64,000 nucleotides of DNA, from positions 1,056,001-1,120,000 of the forward strand of contig NZ_CP051216.1 in assembly GCF_012516435.1 (NCBI RefSeq), written 5' to 3'. Source of the DNA: Pseudodesulfovibrio sp. zrk46 (GTDB lineage: Bacteria > Desulfobacterota > Desulfovibrionia > Desulfovibrionales > Desulfovibrionaceae). The notes under the pieces are model-generated. The model did no database searches. It was not told the origin of the DNA and saw only the letters and a program-made list of their open reading frames with translations. Position 1 is the first letter of the stretch. Each line of letters starts with the position of its first letter. Below, piece after piece: positions 1-8,403 of this stretch. Made by a program: the position numbers and the translations under genes.

Positions 1-582
1 GCCACGGGAGCGGCCAAATCCCTGCTCGCCCTGCTCAACGATATCCTTGATTTCTCCGTGGTGGAAGCCCGCGCCTTTGCCCTCGACGAGCAGGAGTTCA
101 ACCTGCGCGAGATGGTCGAGCTGGTGGCCGATCCCTACAAGGTGGAAGCGGGCAACAAGGGTGTCGAACTCAGTTACACCATTGGCGATGCCATTCCCGC
201 ATTGCTCATGGGCGATGCCCGCCGACTCCGCCAGATTCTCTTTCACGTCACCGGCAATGCGGTAAAATTTACGGACTCCGGCACTATCCATGTCTCGGTT
301 AATTACGAATCGATCACTGAGAACACAGGCACCATTGAGATCTCCGTCACCGACACGGGCATCGGCATGACCGAGAAGCAGATGGCGAACATTTTCGAAC
401 CGTTCCGACAGGTCGACGGTTCCCGCAGGCGACGCCATGGCGGCACCGGCATCGGTCTGGCGTTGGTCAACGAGTTTGTCGCGGCCATGGACGGCAAGAT
501 AGACATCGACTCGGTTCCGGAACAGGGAACCCGCTTCACCGTCATGGTCCCCATCGCAAAAGTGAACTTTCCTTCCACATAA
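1..582 (+). CDS. Sensor histidine kinase, C-terminal part (5' end outside the window)
   Basis: The reading frame is open from base 1, so the gene starts upstream of the window. The first visible residues (SLLALLNDILDFS) match the second helix of a HisKA dimerisation domain. A HATPase_c domain follows: an N-box-like stretch (HVTGNAVKFTD), the G1 box DTGIGM, the F box FEPFRQVDGS and the G2 box GGTGIGLALV. The phospho-accepting histidine and any sensor domain are not visible. The protein ends shortly after the ATPase, so no receiver domain follows. The next kinase starts 62 bp downstream on the same strand, so the two may be co-transcribed. The signal sensed is unknown. Confidence 0.9.
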   Translation, partial: ATGAAKSLLALLNDILDFSVVEARAFALDEQEFNLREMVELVADPYKVEAGNKGVELSYTIGDAIPALLMGDARRLRQILFHVTGNAVKFTDSGTIHVSVNYESITENTGTIEISVTDTGIGMTEKQMANIFEPFRQVDGSRRRRHGGTGIGLALVNEFVAAMDGKIDIDSVPEQGTRFTVMVPIAKVNFPST

Positions 583-644
583 ATACAATTAATCTTTGAT
601 ACGTTTCCTCTGGCGTGCTAATAGCGAGAAATAGGGGAAATCGT

Positions 645-2855
645 ATGTATAACTTGCGCGAAACGCTCAAATACGCTTATCGCGACCCGCAACCGCCTGC
701 TGAATTTCAAAAGGAATTCCGCCAGTCCGTCACGCTGTCCAACTGCCGTCGGCTCAAAGCGGTCACCCTCCCCATCATTCTGGTCCTGCTCGGCCTGCTT
801 GTGCTGGACTTTGTCACCTTCTTCAATTCCGAGATTTATGACACACAGATAATTGCATTGATCCTGCGCGCCGTGGGCCCCATCTTTTGCGTTGCTTTCT
901 TCATCCTTGTCGGACCGTTGCGCAGCATCAACGACCTCTCGCCACGGCACAGCCTGCTGTGGAAGGGGTACATGACCATCTTCCTGCTCTATGCAGCCAT
1001 CACCGTAGGTGTTCTCTTCCCGATCAGGGGCTCAGTCTCCGCATTCTATATTCTCCTGCTCGGCGCTCCCGCGTTTCTGACCATGACCCCAAGACAGGTC
1101 GCCTTGCACCTCTTCACCGGCTTTCTGGCTCTGACCTTTTCCCTGAGCCACTTCGCACCGCATGAGAAAATGATCCAGTACCACATGATCAACACCGGCA
1201 TTCTCCTGTGGGTCGGCTACGCCCTCTCCCGCATCAACAGCATGTCGGCATACCGGGACTTCATGAACCGGAAAGTGATCGAAGAGAAGAACCACCAACT
1301 CGAGGACGCCCGCGACAAGGCACAGGCCGCCAACCGGGCCAAATCCGAATTTCTTGCCGCCATCTCTCACGAGATCCGCACCCCCATGAACTCCATCCTC
1401 GGCATGACCGAGATCGCCCTGCACACCAAGCTCGACAAGGAGCAGCGGGAATACATCGAGACAGCCCGGGAATCCGGCCTGCTGCTCATGGACATCATCA
1501 ACGACATGCTGGACTTCTCCCGCATCGAGGCGCGCAAGTTCCGCCTGATCTCCACCCACTTTGACCTGCCCGCCGTGATCCAGTCAGCCGTCAAGACAGT
1601 CCGGATTCAGGCCGAACGGAAAGGTTTGTCGCTGGACTTCGAGACCATGGAGGGCACGCCCCGCTATCTCAAGGGCGATCCGGGACGCCTCCGTCAGGTG
1701 CTCATGAACCTGCTGGACAACGCCATCACCTATACCGAAGAAGGATCTGTGCGCCTCACGGTGGGACTTCTCAAAGAGACTTCGGATGACAGGGATCGAC
1801 CAGTGGGACTCCGCTTCTCGGTCAAGGACACCGGCTGCGGCATCCCGCAGGATCACCTTGACTCCATCTTTGACCCCTTTGCCCAAGTGGGCGACTCCAC
1901 GGCACGGTTCAGTCGCGGCTCCGGCCTCGGCCTGACCATCAGCCGGACCCTCATCCAGTTCATGGGCGGCACCATCTCGGTCCACTCCACCGAGGGGAAA
2001 GGCAGCGAGTTTATTTTCACGGCCCGCTTTGCCCCGGGCGACAGCCAGCGCGCCTCCGAGACCGATCTCATCGACGCCTCGTGGAACGTCAATCTGCCCA
2101 TCAAGCCCTCCCGGGTGCTGCTGGTGGACGACAACCCGGTCAACGTCAAGGTGGAGCTGCTCCACCTCAACCGCATGGGCATGACCACCACCGTGGCGGA
2201 CAGTGGCGCCAAGGCTCTCGATCTGCTGGCGGAAAACGACTACGACATCGTGCTCATGGACCTGGAGATGCCCGGCATGGACGGCTACGAGGCCACCCGC
2301 ATCATCCGCTCCTCGACCAACGGAAACCAACGTGTCAGACAACCGGATATCCCCATCCTCGCGGTCACGGCCCACGCCCTCGGCGAAGTGCGCGACCGGT
2401 GCGAACGCATTGGCATGGACGGCTTCGTGGCCAAGCCTGTGGGCTTCGGCGAACTCGGCTCGGCCATGCGCCAACTCCTCGGCGGCAGCTGGAACGTCGC
2501 CACGCCAGACAATGATTCCAAGGCTCCACCCGTCCTCGACATTGCCAAGGCCGCCAGCCAGCTCGGCGTGACCCGAAGTGAAGTCGCCTACCTGCTCCCC
2601 AAGGCGGTGGCCGAAATCGCGCATAAATTCGAGCTGGCCGAAAACGGCCTTGAGCGATCCGTCCTGCGCGAAGTGGCCCTCCAGTCCCACACCCTCAAGA
2701 GCGTGGCCGCCTCCATCGGCGCCGAGGCCACCCGCCGGGCTGCCGTAAAACTGGAAAACGCCTCCCGCCGTGACGACGGCCAACTCAGCGTACAACGGCT
2801 GGAAGAACTGCGCCGGGAATTATTCCACCTGCAAAAAGCTGCCAAGGAACTATAA
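645..2855 (+). CDS. Hybrid membrane histidine kinase (TM, HisKA, HATPase, REC, HPt)
   Basis: 736 residues. I chose the ATG at 645 because AGGGGAAA lies just upstream; a GTG at 615 would add ten residues without a visible ribosome binding site. The N-terminal third has about six hydrophobic segments forming a membrane sensor. A HisKA domain with the phospho-acceptor His at about residue 242 (AAISHEIRTP) follows, then a HATPase (DTGCGIP, GSGLGLT), a receiver with Asp at about 539 (MDLEMPGMDG) and an HPt-like helical domain with His at about 682 (QSHTLKS). A complete His-Asp-His relay in one chain suggests an outside final response regulator. The ligand cannot be told from the sequence. Confidence 0.93.
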   Translation: MYNLRETLKYAYRDPQPPAEFQKEFRQSVTLSNCRRLKAVTLPIILVLLGLLVLDFVTFFNSEIYDTQIIALILRAVGPIFCVAFFILVGPLRSINDLSPRHSLLWKGYMTIFLLYAAITVGVLFPIRGSVSAFYILLLGAPAFLTMTPRQVALHLFTGFLALTFSLSHFAPHEKMIQYHMINTGILLWVGYALSRINSMSAYRDFMNRKVIEEKNHQLEDARDKAQAANRAKSEFLAAISHEIRTPMNSILGMTEIALHTKLDKEQREYIETARESGLLLMDIINDMLDFSRIEARKFRLISTHFDLPAVIQSAVKTVRIQAERKGLSLDFETMEGTPRYLKGDPGRLRQVLMNLLDNAITYTEEGSVRLTVGLLKETSDDRDRPVGLRFSVKDTGCGIPQDHLDSIFDPFAQVGDSTARFSRGSGLGLTISRTLIQFMGGTISVHSTEGKGSEFIFTARFAPGDSQRASETDLIDASWNVNLPIKPSRVLLVDDNPVNVKVELLHLNRMGMTTTVADSGAKALDLLAENDYDIVLMDLEMPGMDGYEATRIIRSSTNGNQRVRQPDIPILAVTAHALGEVRDRCERIGMDGFVAKPVGFGELGSAMRQLLGGSWNVATPDNDSKAPPVLDIAKAASQLGVTRSEVAYLLPKAVAEIAHKFELAENGLERSVLREVALQSHTLKSVAASIGAEATRRAAVKLENASRRDDGQLSVQRLEELRRELFHLQKAAKEL

Positions 2856-2883
2856 CTCCTTCAACAAACCCTGCCTCGCCCTA

Positions 2884-3669
2884 TTAGCGGAAGGCCTTTG
2901 CATAGCGACCTGGCGTCATCCCCATGAGCTTCTTGAATATTCGATTCATATGACTTTGATCATTGAATCCACAATGTGCAGCGGCTTCAGCCAAGGTACT
3001 GCCAGAGGCAATAAGACGTTTAGCCTCTTGTGTACGAATCTGGTTATGGAACTCATGGGGAGGCATCCCATAAACTTGAGAAAAACGGCGATTGAAACGG
3101 CAAGGACTCAACTCGGCGATTCGAGCCAATTCTCCAAGACCGATGTTCTCGCTGAAGTTCTTCTCCATGAAGCAGACAGCTTGAGCAATATTCTGGGGGA
3201 TATCCGCAGAAGCAGATTCCTTTTCAAGCACTAACGACAATATCTCTATGATTTGCGATTGACGCTCCATGATAAATGCATGCTCATCCACTGTCTCAAT
3301 GAGCCGGACAAGCATGCCAAACAAATGGGGAGAATCGATAACCGGACAATTCGTGGCTGGCAGAGTCTCTGTAAAACCAAGCGCTGCAATAAGAGAGGTT
3401 GGCACACTGAACATGACGTATTCGCAGGGGCCCAAATCCATACAGGTGTGCGCAACATTGGGGCCGATACATAATACAGCCCCTGGTCCGGCTTCATATG
3501 TCTCTGTATCGATACACAACGACCGCTTCCCGGAGAGCACAACGCCAAGCGTCAAGGACTTGTGCACATGCCGCCCCGTCGCACGAACAGGCCCGAAGGA
3601 GTGAATCATCGTCACTCCTTCGAGGCCTCTAATCGTCATAAATTCCAGCTCATCAGAAGCTTTTGGCAT
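2884..3669 (-). CDS. AraC-family transcriptional regulator with N-terminal cupin
   Basis: 261 residues. The N-terminal half resembles the AraC cupin sensor domain (HVHKSLTLGVVLSGKRSL, then GPGAVLCIGPNVAH). The C-terminal ~100 residues form the double helix-turn-helix domain (GLGELARIAELSPCRFNRRF, then AAAHCGFNDQSHMNRIFKK and the GMTPGRYAKAFR end). It starts 8 bp after the stop of the upstream cupin gene, without a strong Shine-Dalgarno, so it is probably translated from the same mRNA. It converges on the hybrid kinase, 28 bp apart. A role in controlling the cupin gene or a nearby function is inferred only from the pairing. Confidence 0.9.
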   Translation of the reverse strand: MPKASDELEFMTIRGLEGVTMIHSFGPVRATGRHVHKSLTLGVVLSGKRSLCIDTETYEAGPGAVLCIGPNVAHTCMDLGPCEYVMFSVPTSLIAALGFTETLPATNCPVIDSPHLFGMLVRLIETVDEHAFIMERQSQIIEILSLVLEKESASADIPQNIAQAVCFMEKNFSENIGLGELARIAELSPCRFNRRFSQVYGMPPHEFHNQIRTQEAKRLIASGSTLAEAAAHCGFNDQSHMNRIFKKLMGMTPGRYAKAFR

Positions 3670-3677
3670 AGCGAATA

Positions 3678-4064
3678 TTACAGCAGTGCCGGAATGAATT
3701 TGGCCATGAGAAGCAGACCATTCTCTCCAGCTTTTATGTAATGTTTGATGTTCTCAGGCAGCACGTTTATATCGCCCGGTCCGTAAGAGGTTATTCCCAT
3801 CTCAAGCAGGCAAACGCCATCTCCTCCGGCGACTTCATGCAACTCCCAGTGGTTTTCATGCACATGCTCTCCGATTTCAGCGCCTGCGTCCAGCTTGACC
3901 AAATGAACACTGAACCGCCCGTCAGTCTCGCTGCCTGTGACCAGATGTTTGAGGCTCACTCCGGCATTGGATGGATGAGGGTTCCAAGATAGGTTCTTTG
4001 CGTCTTTTATACTGTTTCCTTGAGCTATGATGCCAGATGAAAAATGAGTGAAAAGGTCGTCCAT
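3678..4064 (-). CDS. Small cupin-domain protein
   Basis: 128 residues, starting at the ATG at 4064, which has AAGGAG eight bases upstream; an upstream in-frame ATG adds 30 residues with no such site. The core reads as a single cupin: HVHENHWELHEV supplies the HxH and Glu/His positions of motif 1, and GPGDINVLPENIKHYIKAG resembles motif 2. Proteins of this type bind a metal or small molecule, but the substrate is not deducible. It leads an apparent two-gene operon with the AraC regulator just downstream, whose sensor domain is also a cupin, so both may respond to the same compound (inference). Confidence 0.8.
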   Translation of the reverse strand: MDDLFTHFSSGIIAQGNSIKDAKNLSWNPHPSNAGVSLKHLVTGSETDGRFSVHLVKLDAGAEIGEHVHENHWELHEVAGGDGVCLLEMGITSYGPGDINVLPENIKHYIKAGENGLLLMAKFIPALL

Positions 4065-4171
4065 GAATACTCTCCTTATGTTTTTGTCACCATAAGGAAT
4101 GGTGAGCGCATGGTATTGGACGATCTTGCCGCCCCTGTTCCCAGTCTCAATCACATCGCAATTTTTCCCAC

Positions 4172-4200
4172 AAAAAAAGGCCGCCCATGAGGACGGCCTT
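4172..4200 (-). terminator. Rho-independent terminator after the GNAT gene
   Basis: On the minus strand AAGGCCG pairs with CGGCCTT around a short loop and is followed by a run of seven T. It ends the GNAT/deacetylase transcript, whose last stop codon is 21 bp upstream of the hairpin. Confidence 0.85.
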
Positions 4201-4220
4201 ATTTTTGGCGTCGATTTTCT

Positions 4221-5081
4221 CTAATCCAGCTTCAAATCCAGCAACACGATCTCGGAGTAGGCGAGGTCGACGTTGCGCGGCTTGACGCGGCCCGTCTTGT
4301 AGAAACGGGGCGAAACAAGGGTTTCGACCTCGGCACGGGGTGCGTCGCCTTCCACGAAGCGGCGGTCGGCGGCGAGCACGGCGTTGCCATCGGGAAGGAT
4401 GGCTTCGGCGATGTCGAACACGCGGTCGGAGAAGAGGCCGGGGTTGCTGCGGTAGAGCACGTCATAATAGGTGACGTCGTCTTTCTTCACCGAGATGGAG
4501 AGCAGCAGCAAACACTGGGTGCAACGGGTGGAGAGCAGGATGGGCGTAACCTTGAGGCCGGCGTGGTCCTTGAGGACCTCCACCTCGTCGGGGTTGGCGC
4601 GCATGGCGATGACCTCGGGATCATCAATGAAATCGAGGTTCTCATACTCATGCCCGTCCTTGCGCCAGAGCAGGCGTTCGGTGTCGAGCACATCGAGACC
4701 GAGGGTCTTGAAAAAATCCACCCGCTTGGGCGAGAGGGAGCAGACCGTGTAGGTGGTGTTGGGATCGGCGGTTGCCATCTCCAGCATCTGACGGCCCAGT
4801 CCGTTCCCGCGATAGGGCTTCAAAATATACCAGGACGTGAAATTCACGAAGCGTTCACGACGCTCCCCCACCCTGCGGTGGGAGCAAATGTGACCATGGA
4901 AGCCAACAATCTTATCGCCGTCTACGGCTACGACACCGTAATCAGGATCTTCATCGCTCCAGCCATGGGTAAAGAGTTTGCGCCATCTCTCAACAGGGAA
5001 ATGGGCGTTCATGTTCTCATGCAACAGTTCACAGATGGCGTCGAAATCTCCGGGCTCGGCCCGGCGCAGAATGGCGTTCAT
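4221..5081 (-). CDS. GNAT-family N-acetyltransferase
   Basis: 286 residues. The N-terminal ~140 residues are a GNAT fold: RRAEPGDFDAICELLHENM opens the domain, and the acetyl-CoA pyrophosphate loop is seen in KPYRGNGLGRQMLEMA. The C-terminal half (about residues 150-286) has no motif I recognise and may determine the acceptor. The gene begins 22 bp after the stop of the deacetylase-like gene upstream, so the two form a likely operon ended by the terminator at 4172-4200. A sugar or amine acceptor related to surface polysaccharide is possible given that neighbour, but unproven. Confidence 0.85.
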   Translation of the reverse strand: MNAILRRAEPGDFDAICELLHENMNAHFPVERWRKLFTHGWSDEDPDYGVVAVDGDKIVGFHGHICSHRRVGERRERFVNFTSWYILKPYRGNGLGRQMLEMATADPNTTYTVCSLSPKRVDFFKTLGLDVLDTERLLWRKDGHEYENLDFIDDPEVIAMRANPDEVEVLKDHAGLKVTPILLSTRCTQCLLLLSISVKKDDVTYYDVLYRSNPGLFSDRVFDIAEAILPDGNAVLAADRRFVEGDAPRAEVETLVSPRFYKTGRVKPRNVDLAYSEIVLLDLKLD

Positions 5082-5103
5082 GCTTGTTCTACCCTCGAAA
5101 TTC

Positions 5104-5883
5104 TTAGTTTGCAGGCCATATGTCTACAGGTGCCACCCATGTTGCGGCGGGGTGACCACTGATAACGGATAACAATGTATCCATAAAATCCCACGCGGCC
5201 TCGTCCATCTCCAGATGATGGGTGAGCACGCAGGTGGGTTCGGTCTCGTCGGTGCGGCCGGTCCTTTTGTCCTTAAGGTGGTCGACGAGACTCGTCACGC
5301 ATTTTTCGCTGCCCGCGAATCTGGCACTCTTGTCCTTGCCTTTCCAGGAGAGCAGATCGCAGTGGGCATCGGCCACCCGCAGGTCGCCCGGCGGCACCGG
5401 GCGGTGGGCCTTGTAGCTGGCCGAGACACCCCGAAAGCCCATGACCGGCAGGTAGGGCAGCAGCTCGGGGTCCATCTTGTTCCAGGGCGGTACGACCACG
5501 GGGACGAAGCGTTCCTTGAACAACTGGGAGAGCTTGAGCATGCCCTGCCGCAATTCGTCCAGAACCGTGGAAACCGGTCGGTGCAGACCGAGCTCCCACG
5601 CCCCATTGCCCTTGGGCGCGTGATTGACATGGGCATAACCGTGCTGGAGCACCCAGACATGCGGTGCTTCGGCGAGAGTCTTTCGCAACGGTTCCCCGGC
5701 ACGGACAGGAATGGTCGCCAGACCACACGGGGCAGCGTATTGATCGCTCAGACCTATGAGCCGATCCAATTCGATGCAGGGTTCTCCGGCATCATCGTCG
5801 CGCCACCAGAATGAGGCGGTCATCTCCGCCTGCGCCCATTTGCCCAGTTCCGTAAAGAGGGTGTTGAGTACGTCCAATGTCAT
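5104..5883 (-). CDS. Polysaccharide-deacetylase-like protein (NodB-related fold)
   Basis: 259 residues with no signal peptide, so probably cytoplasmic. FWWRDDDA near residue 26 fits the catalytic and metal-binding Asp pair of the NodB fold, and LQHGYAHVNH supplies the HxxxH metal ligands. PPWNKMDPELLPYLPVMGFRGVSA-type sequence fits the motif 3 region, and VLTHHLEMD near the end fits the motif 5 histidine. Family members remove acetyl groups from sugars; the substrate is unknown. It sits upstream of, and probably in one operon with, the GNAT gene, pairing a putative deacetylase with an acetyltransferase. The ATG at 5883 has only a weak upstream ribosome site. Confidence 0.8.
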   Translation of the reverse strand: MTLDVLNTLFTELGKWAQAEMTASFWWRDDDAGEPCIELDRLIGLSDQYAAPCGLATIPVRAGEPLRKTLAEAPHVWVLQHGYAHVNHAPKGNGAWELGLHRPVSTVLDELRQGMLKLSQLFKERFVPVVVPPWNKMDPELLPYLPVMGFRGVSASYKAHRPVPPGDLRVADAHCDLLSWKGKDKSARFAGSEKCVTSLVDHLKDKRTGRTDETEPTCVLTHHLEMDEAAWDFMDTLLSVISGHPAATWVAPVDIWPAN

Positions 5884-5983
5884 GCGAGTTGAGTTGTACC
5901 AGAGGTAATTCCAAAAGGGAAATGGGTATGCACTGGTCTTTTAAACTGATACGTGGCAGGAAACCCTCCTAAGGAGAACCGCC

Positions 5984-7090
5984 ATGAGCAAGCAGATGAA
6001 CAGCATCATCTGGAACATGACCCGCAAGTGTAATTTTCGCTGCGAATACTGTTACTTCCCCCATGACAATACCCCTGTCACCGAGACACTGCCCGTTGAA
6101 AAGATTACGGACTTCCTCGACGGCACCGGGAAGGAGTGGGTCGTAGGCCTGACCGGTGGCGAGCCGTTCATCTACCCCGGGTTCGTGGACATCTGCCTGG
6201 CGCTCACCCAAAACCACCACATCGGCGTGGACACCAACCTGTCGGTTTCGTCCAAGGTACGCGACTTTGCCGAGCGCGTGGACCCGGCCCGCGTGGAAGA
6301 CCTGTACGTGGCCCTGCACATCGAGGAGCGCGAGCGCGTCAAGGGCGTGCCATCCTTCATCGAGAACGCCAATCTGTTGCAGGACAAGGGGTTCAAGGTC
6401 ATCGTCAACTACGTGGTCCATCCCAATTTGGAAGAACGATTCCACACGGACAGGGAATATTTCGCTTCCCACGGCATTCAGATCACCCCGCGCCCGTTCC
6501 GGGGCAAGTTTGAGGGCACCCGCTATCCCGAAGGGTACGGCGAGCGCGCTCAGGCCATCTTTGCCGACCACCCGGAGCAGGGAAAGAAGATCGCCTTCAA
6601 CTTTCATGGCGTTCCGTGCTCTGCCGGCCGCACCCTGCTGCGCATGGAGCCGGACGGCACCGTGTTCCGCTGCCCCGGCGACAAAACCGTGCTGGGCAAT
6701 GTCATGGACAAGGTGGAACTCTACGAAGGCCACCCGCCCTGCATCAAGGGCCGCTGCCCCTGCCGCGGCTTCGACCACGTACAGCTCACCCCGGCGCAGG
6801 AAGCGCTGGTGGACGGCGTGCAGTATGCGGTGGTGGGCGACAACCGCGCCTCGGCCGACGCATTCGGTCGGGCCATGGCTGCCGAGCCTGCCCATCCTTG
6901 TGCAGAGAACAACCTCGGAGTGCTTGCATGGCGCAACGGCGACAAGGACGGAGCCATCCGCCATTTCGAGACCGCCCTTGCATCGCGGCCCGAACGCAGC
7001 GTCTATTCCGAGAACCTGTCCGCCGCTCGAAAAGGCGACCCTTTTGATCCGGAAATCTGTTTGGATGTCAATCCGGTCAAATCCAAGTAA
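5984..7090 (+). CDS. Radical SAM protein with C-terminal TPR
   Basis: 368 residues, starting at an ATG preceded by AAGGAG. The radical SAM cluster motif CNFRCEYC is at about residues 15-22 and GLTGGEPFIYPG is the SAM-binding GGE motif. More cysteines after residue 210 (VPCSAGR, FRCPGD, PPCIKGRCPCRG) resemble a SPASM/twitch auxiliary-cluster region. The last ~70 residues look like one or two tetratricopeptide repeats (AENNLGVLAWRNGDKDGAI), a protein-binding module. It stands alone upstream of two glycosyltransferases on the same strand. SPASM proteins often modify peptides or sugars; the substrate here is unknown. Confidence 0.88.
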   Translation: MSKQMNSIIWNMTRKCNFRCEYCYFPHDNTPVTETLPVEKITDFLDGTGKEWVVGLTGGEPFIYPGFVDICLALTQNHHIGVDTNLSVSSKVRDFAERVDPARVEDLYVALHIEERERVKGVPSFIENANLLQDKGFKVIVNYVVHPNLEERFHTDREYFASHGIQITPRPFRGKFEGTRYPEGYGERAQAIFADHPEQGKKIAFNFHGVPCSAGRTLLRMEPDGTVFRCPGDKTVLGNVMDKVELYEGHPPCIKGRCPCRGFDHVQLTPAQEALVDGVQYAVVGDNRASADAFGRAMAAEPAHPCAENNLGVLAWRNGDKDGAIRHFETALASRPERSVYSENLSAARKGDPFDPEICLDVNPVKSK

Positions 7091-7233
7091 ACACTGGCCC
7101 CAACCATAAATCTCGGGTATGACCGACGGGTTGGCGCAACTGGACATGCAGCCTTCTCTTGAGTAACGTCTGGATGTTGCTGGAGGGAAGGGGAAAGCTG
7201 TCCGGCATATTTTTTTTGCTTTTTTTGGGTGAT

Positions 7234-8403
7234 ATGGATTCCAAGTCTTACAATATATTGATGTATTCCCATGACACGTACGGTCTGGGACACATCCGCC
7301 GCACCATGGCCATCGCACGCAATCTGGTGCGTCCGGGCGTCAACATCCTCATCGTCACGGGGTCTCCCATTGTCGGGCGCTACACCATGCCCGCCGGTAT
7401 CGACTTCGTGCGCATGCCCGGCATGATCAAGAAGACGAACTCCATCTACGTCCCCCACTCCATCAAGGTCGATCCCAAGATCGCCATCTCCATCCGCAAG
7501 AACATCATCTCGGCCACGGCCAAGACGTTCAAGCCCGACCTCTTCATCGTGGACAAGGTGCCTTCCGGCCTCAAGAACGAAGTGCTCCCCACCCTCAAGT
7601 GGATCAAGAAGAACCTGCCCTGCACCCGCGTGGTCCTCGGTCTGCGCGACATCCTCGACGAAGCGAAATCCACGCAGGCGGATTGGAAGAAAAAGAAATT
7701 TCCCGAAATCCTGCGCGACCTCTACTCCGAAATCTGGGTCTACGGCGAACAGAAACTGTATGATCCCATCAAGGAATACGCCTTCCCGGAAGACATTGCG
7801 GAGAAGACCATCTTCACCGGCTACATTCCGCGCAAGGTGCCCAAAATGCGCAAGGCCAAACGCAAGCACAAACAGGTGGTCGTCACCATCGGCGGTGGCG
7901 GAGACGGCTACAGCGTCCTCGACAACTACCTCAAGATGCTGGAGACCAACGGCACCGTGAACTTCAAGACCCTGATGATCACCGGACCGTTCCTCGATCC
8001 CAAGCGCCTCGATGAGCTGGCCGACCGCGCCCGCGCCGTCAAGGTACAGATCAAGCCGTTCGTCAAGAATCTGGAAAAGCGCATGGCCGCTGCCGACCTC
8101 GTTGTCACCATGGGCGGCTACAACACCCTTTGCGAAATTCTGTCGCTGAAGAAGCCCGCGCTGGTCATCCCGCGTGACAAACCCCGCGAGGAACAGCTTC
8201 TGCGCGCCAAGGTCTTCAAGGGCCGTGGCATCTGCGACTACATCAAATGGGGCGATGTGTCCCCCGAGCTGCTGCGCGAAAAGGTCAATGCCCTGCTGGA
8301 CGACTCGAGCCAGTGCGTATCCGAGCTCCAAACCTTCCGCATGACCGGCCTTGAAGTCATGCGCGAGCGCCTCGCCTACTTCCGAGAGAACTGCAGTGAA
8401 TAA
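7234..8403 (+). CDS. GT-B glycosyltransferase, MurG/GT28-like C-terminus
   Basis: 389 residues from the ATG at 7234; a TTG at 7159 would add a hydrophobic stretch that looks like untranslated leader. The N-terminus (MYSHDTYGLGHIRRTMAIA) has the Gly-rich loop of GT-B enzymes acting on UDP-sugars. The C-terminal half has GGYNTLCEILSLKKPALVIP and PRDKPREEQLLRA, matching the donor-binding region of MurG-like transferases. Donor and acceptor are not deducible. The stop codon overlaps the next glycosyltransferase start by eight bases, so the two are translationally coupled. Confidence 0.88.
   Translation: MDSKSYNILMYSHDTYGLGHIRRTMAIARNLVRPGVNILIVTGSPIVGRYTMPAGIDFVRMPGMIKKTNSIYVPHSIKVDPKIAISIRKNIISATAKTFKPDLFIVDKVPSGLKNEVLPTLKWIKKNLPCTRVVLGLRDILDEAKSTQADWKKKKFPEILRDLYSEIWVYGEQKLYDPIKEYAFPEDIAEKTIFTGYIPRKVPKMRKAKRKHKQVVVTIGGGGDGYSVLDNYLKMLETNGTVNFKTLMITGPFLDPKRLDELADRARAVKVQIKPFVKNLEKRMAAADLVVTMGGYNTLCEILSLKKPALVIPRDKPREEQLLRAKVFKGRGICDYIKWGDVSPELLREKVNALLDDSSQCVSELQTFRMTGLEVMRERLAYFRENCSE

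Noticed and set aside
1584-2795. Long minus-strand ORF of 403 residues opposite the hybrid kinase
   Set aside because: It is a GC-rich antisense frame opposite a gene with clear domains; its own translation matches nothing.
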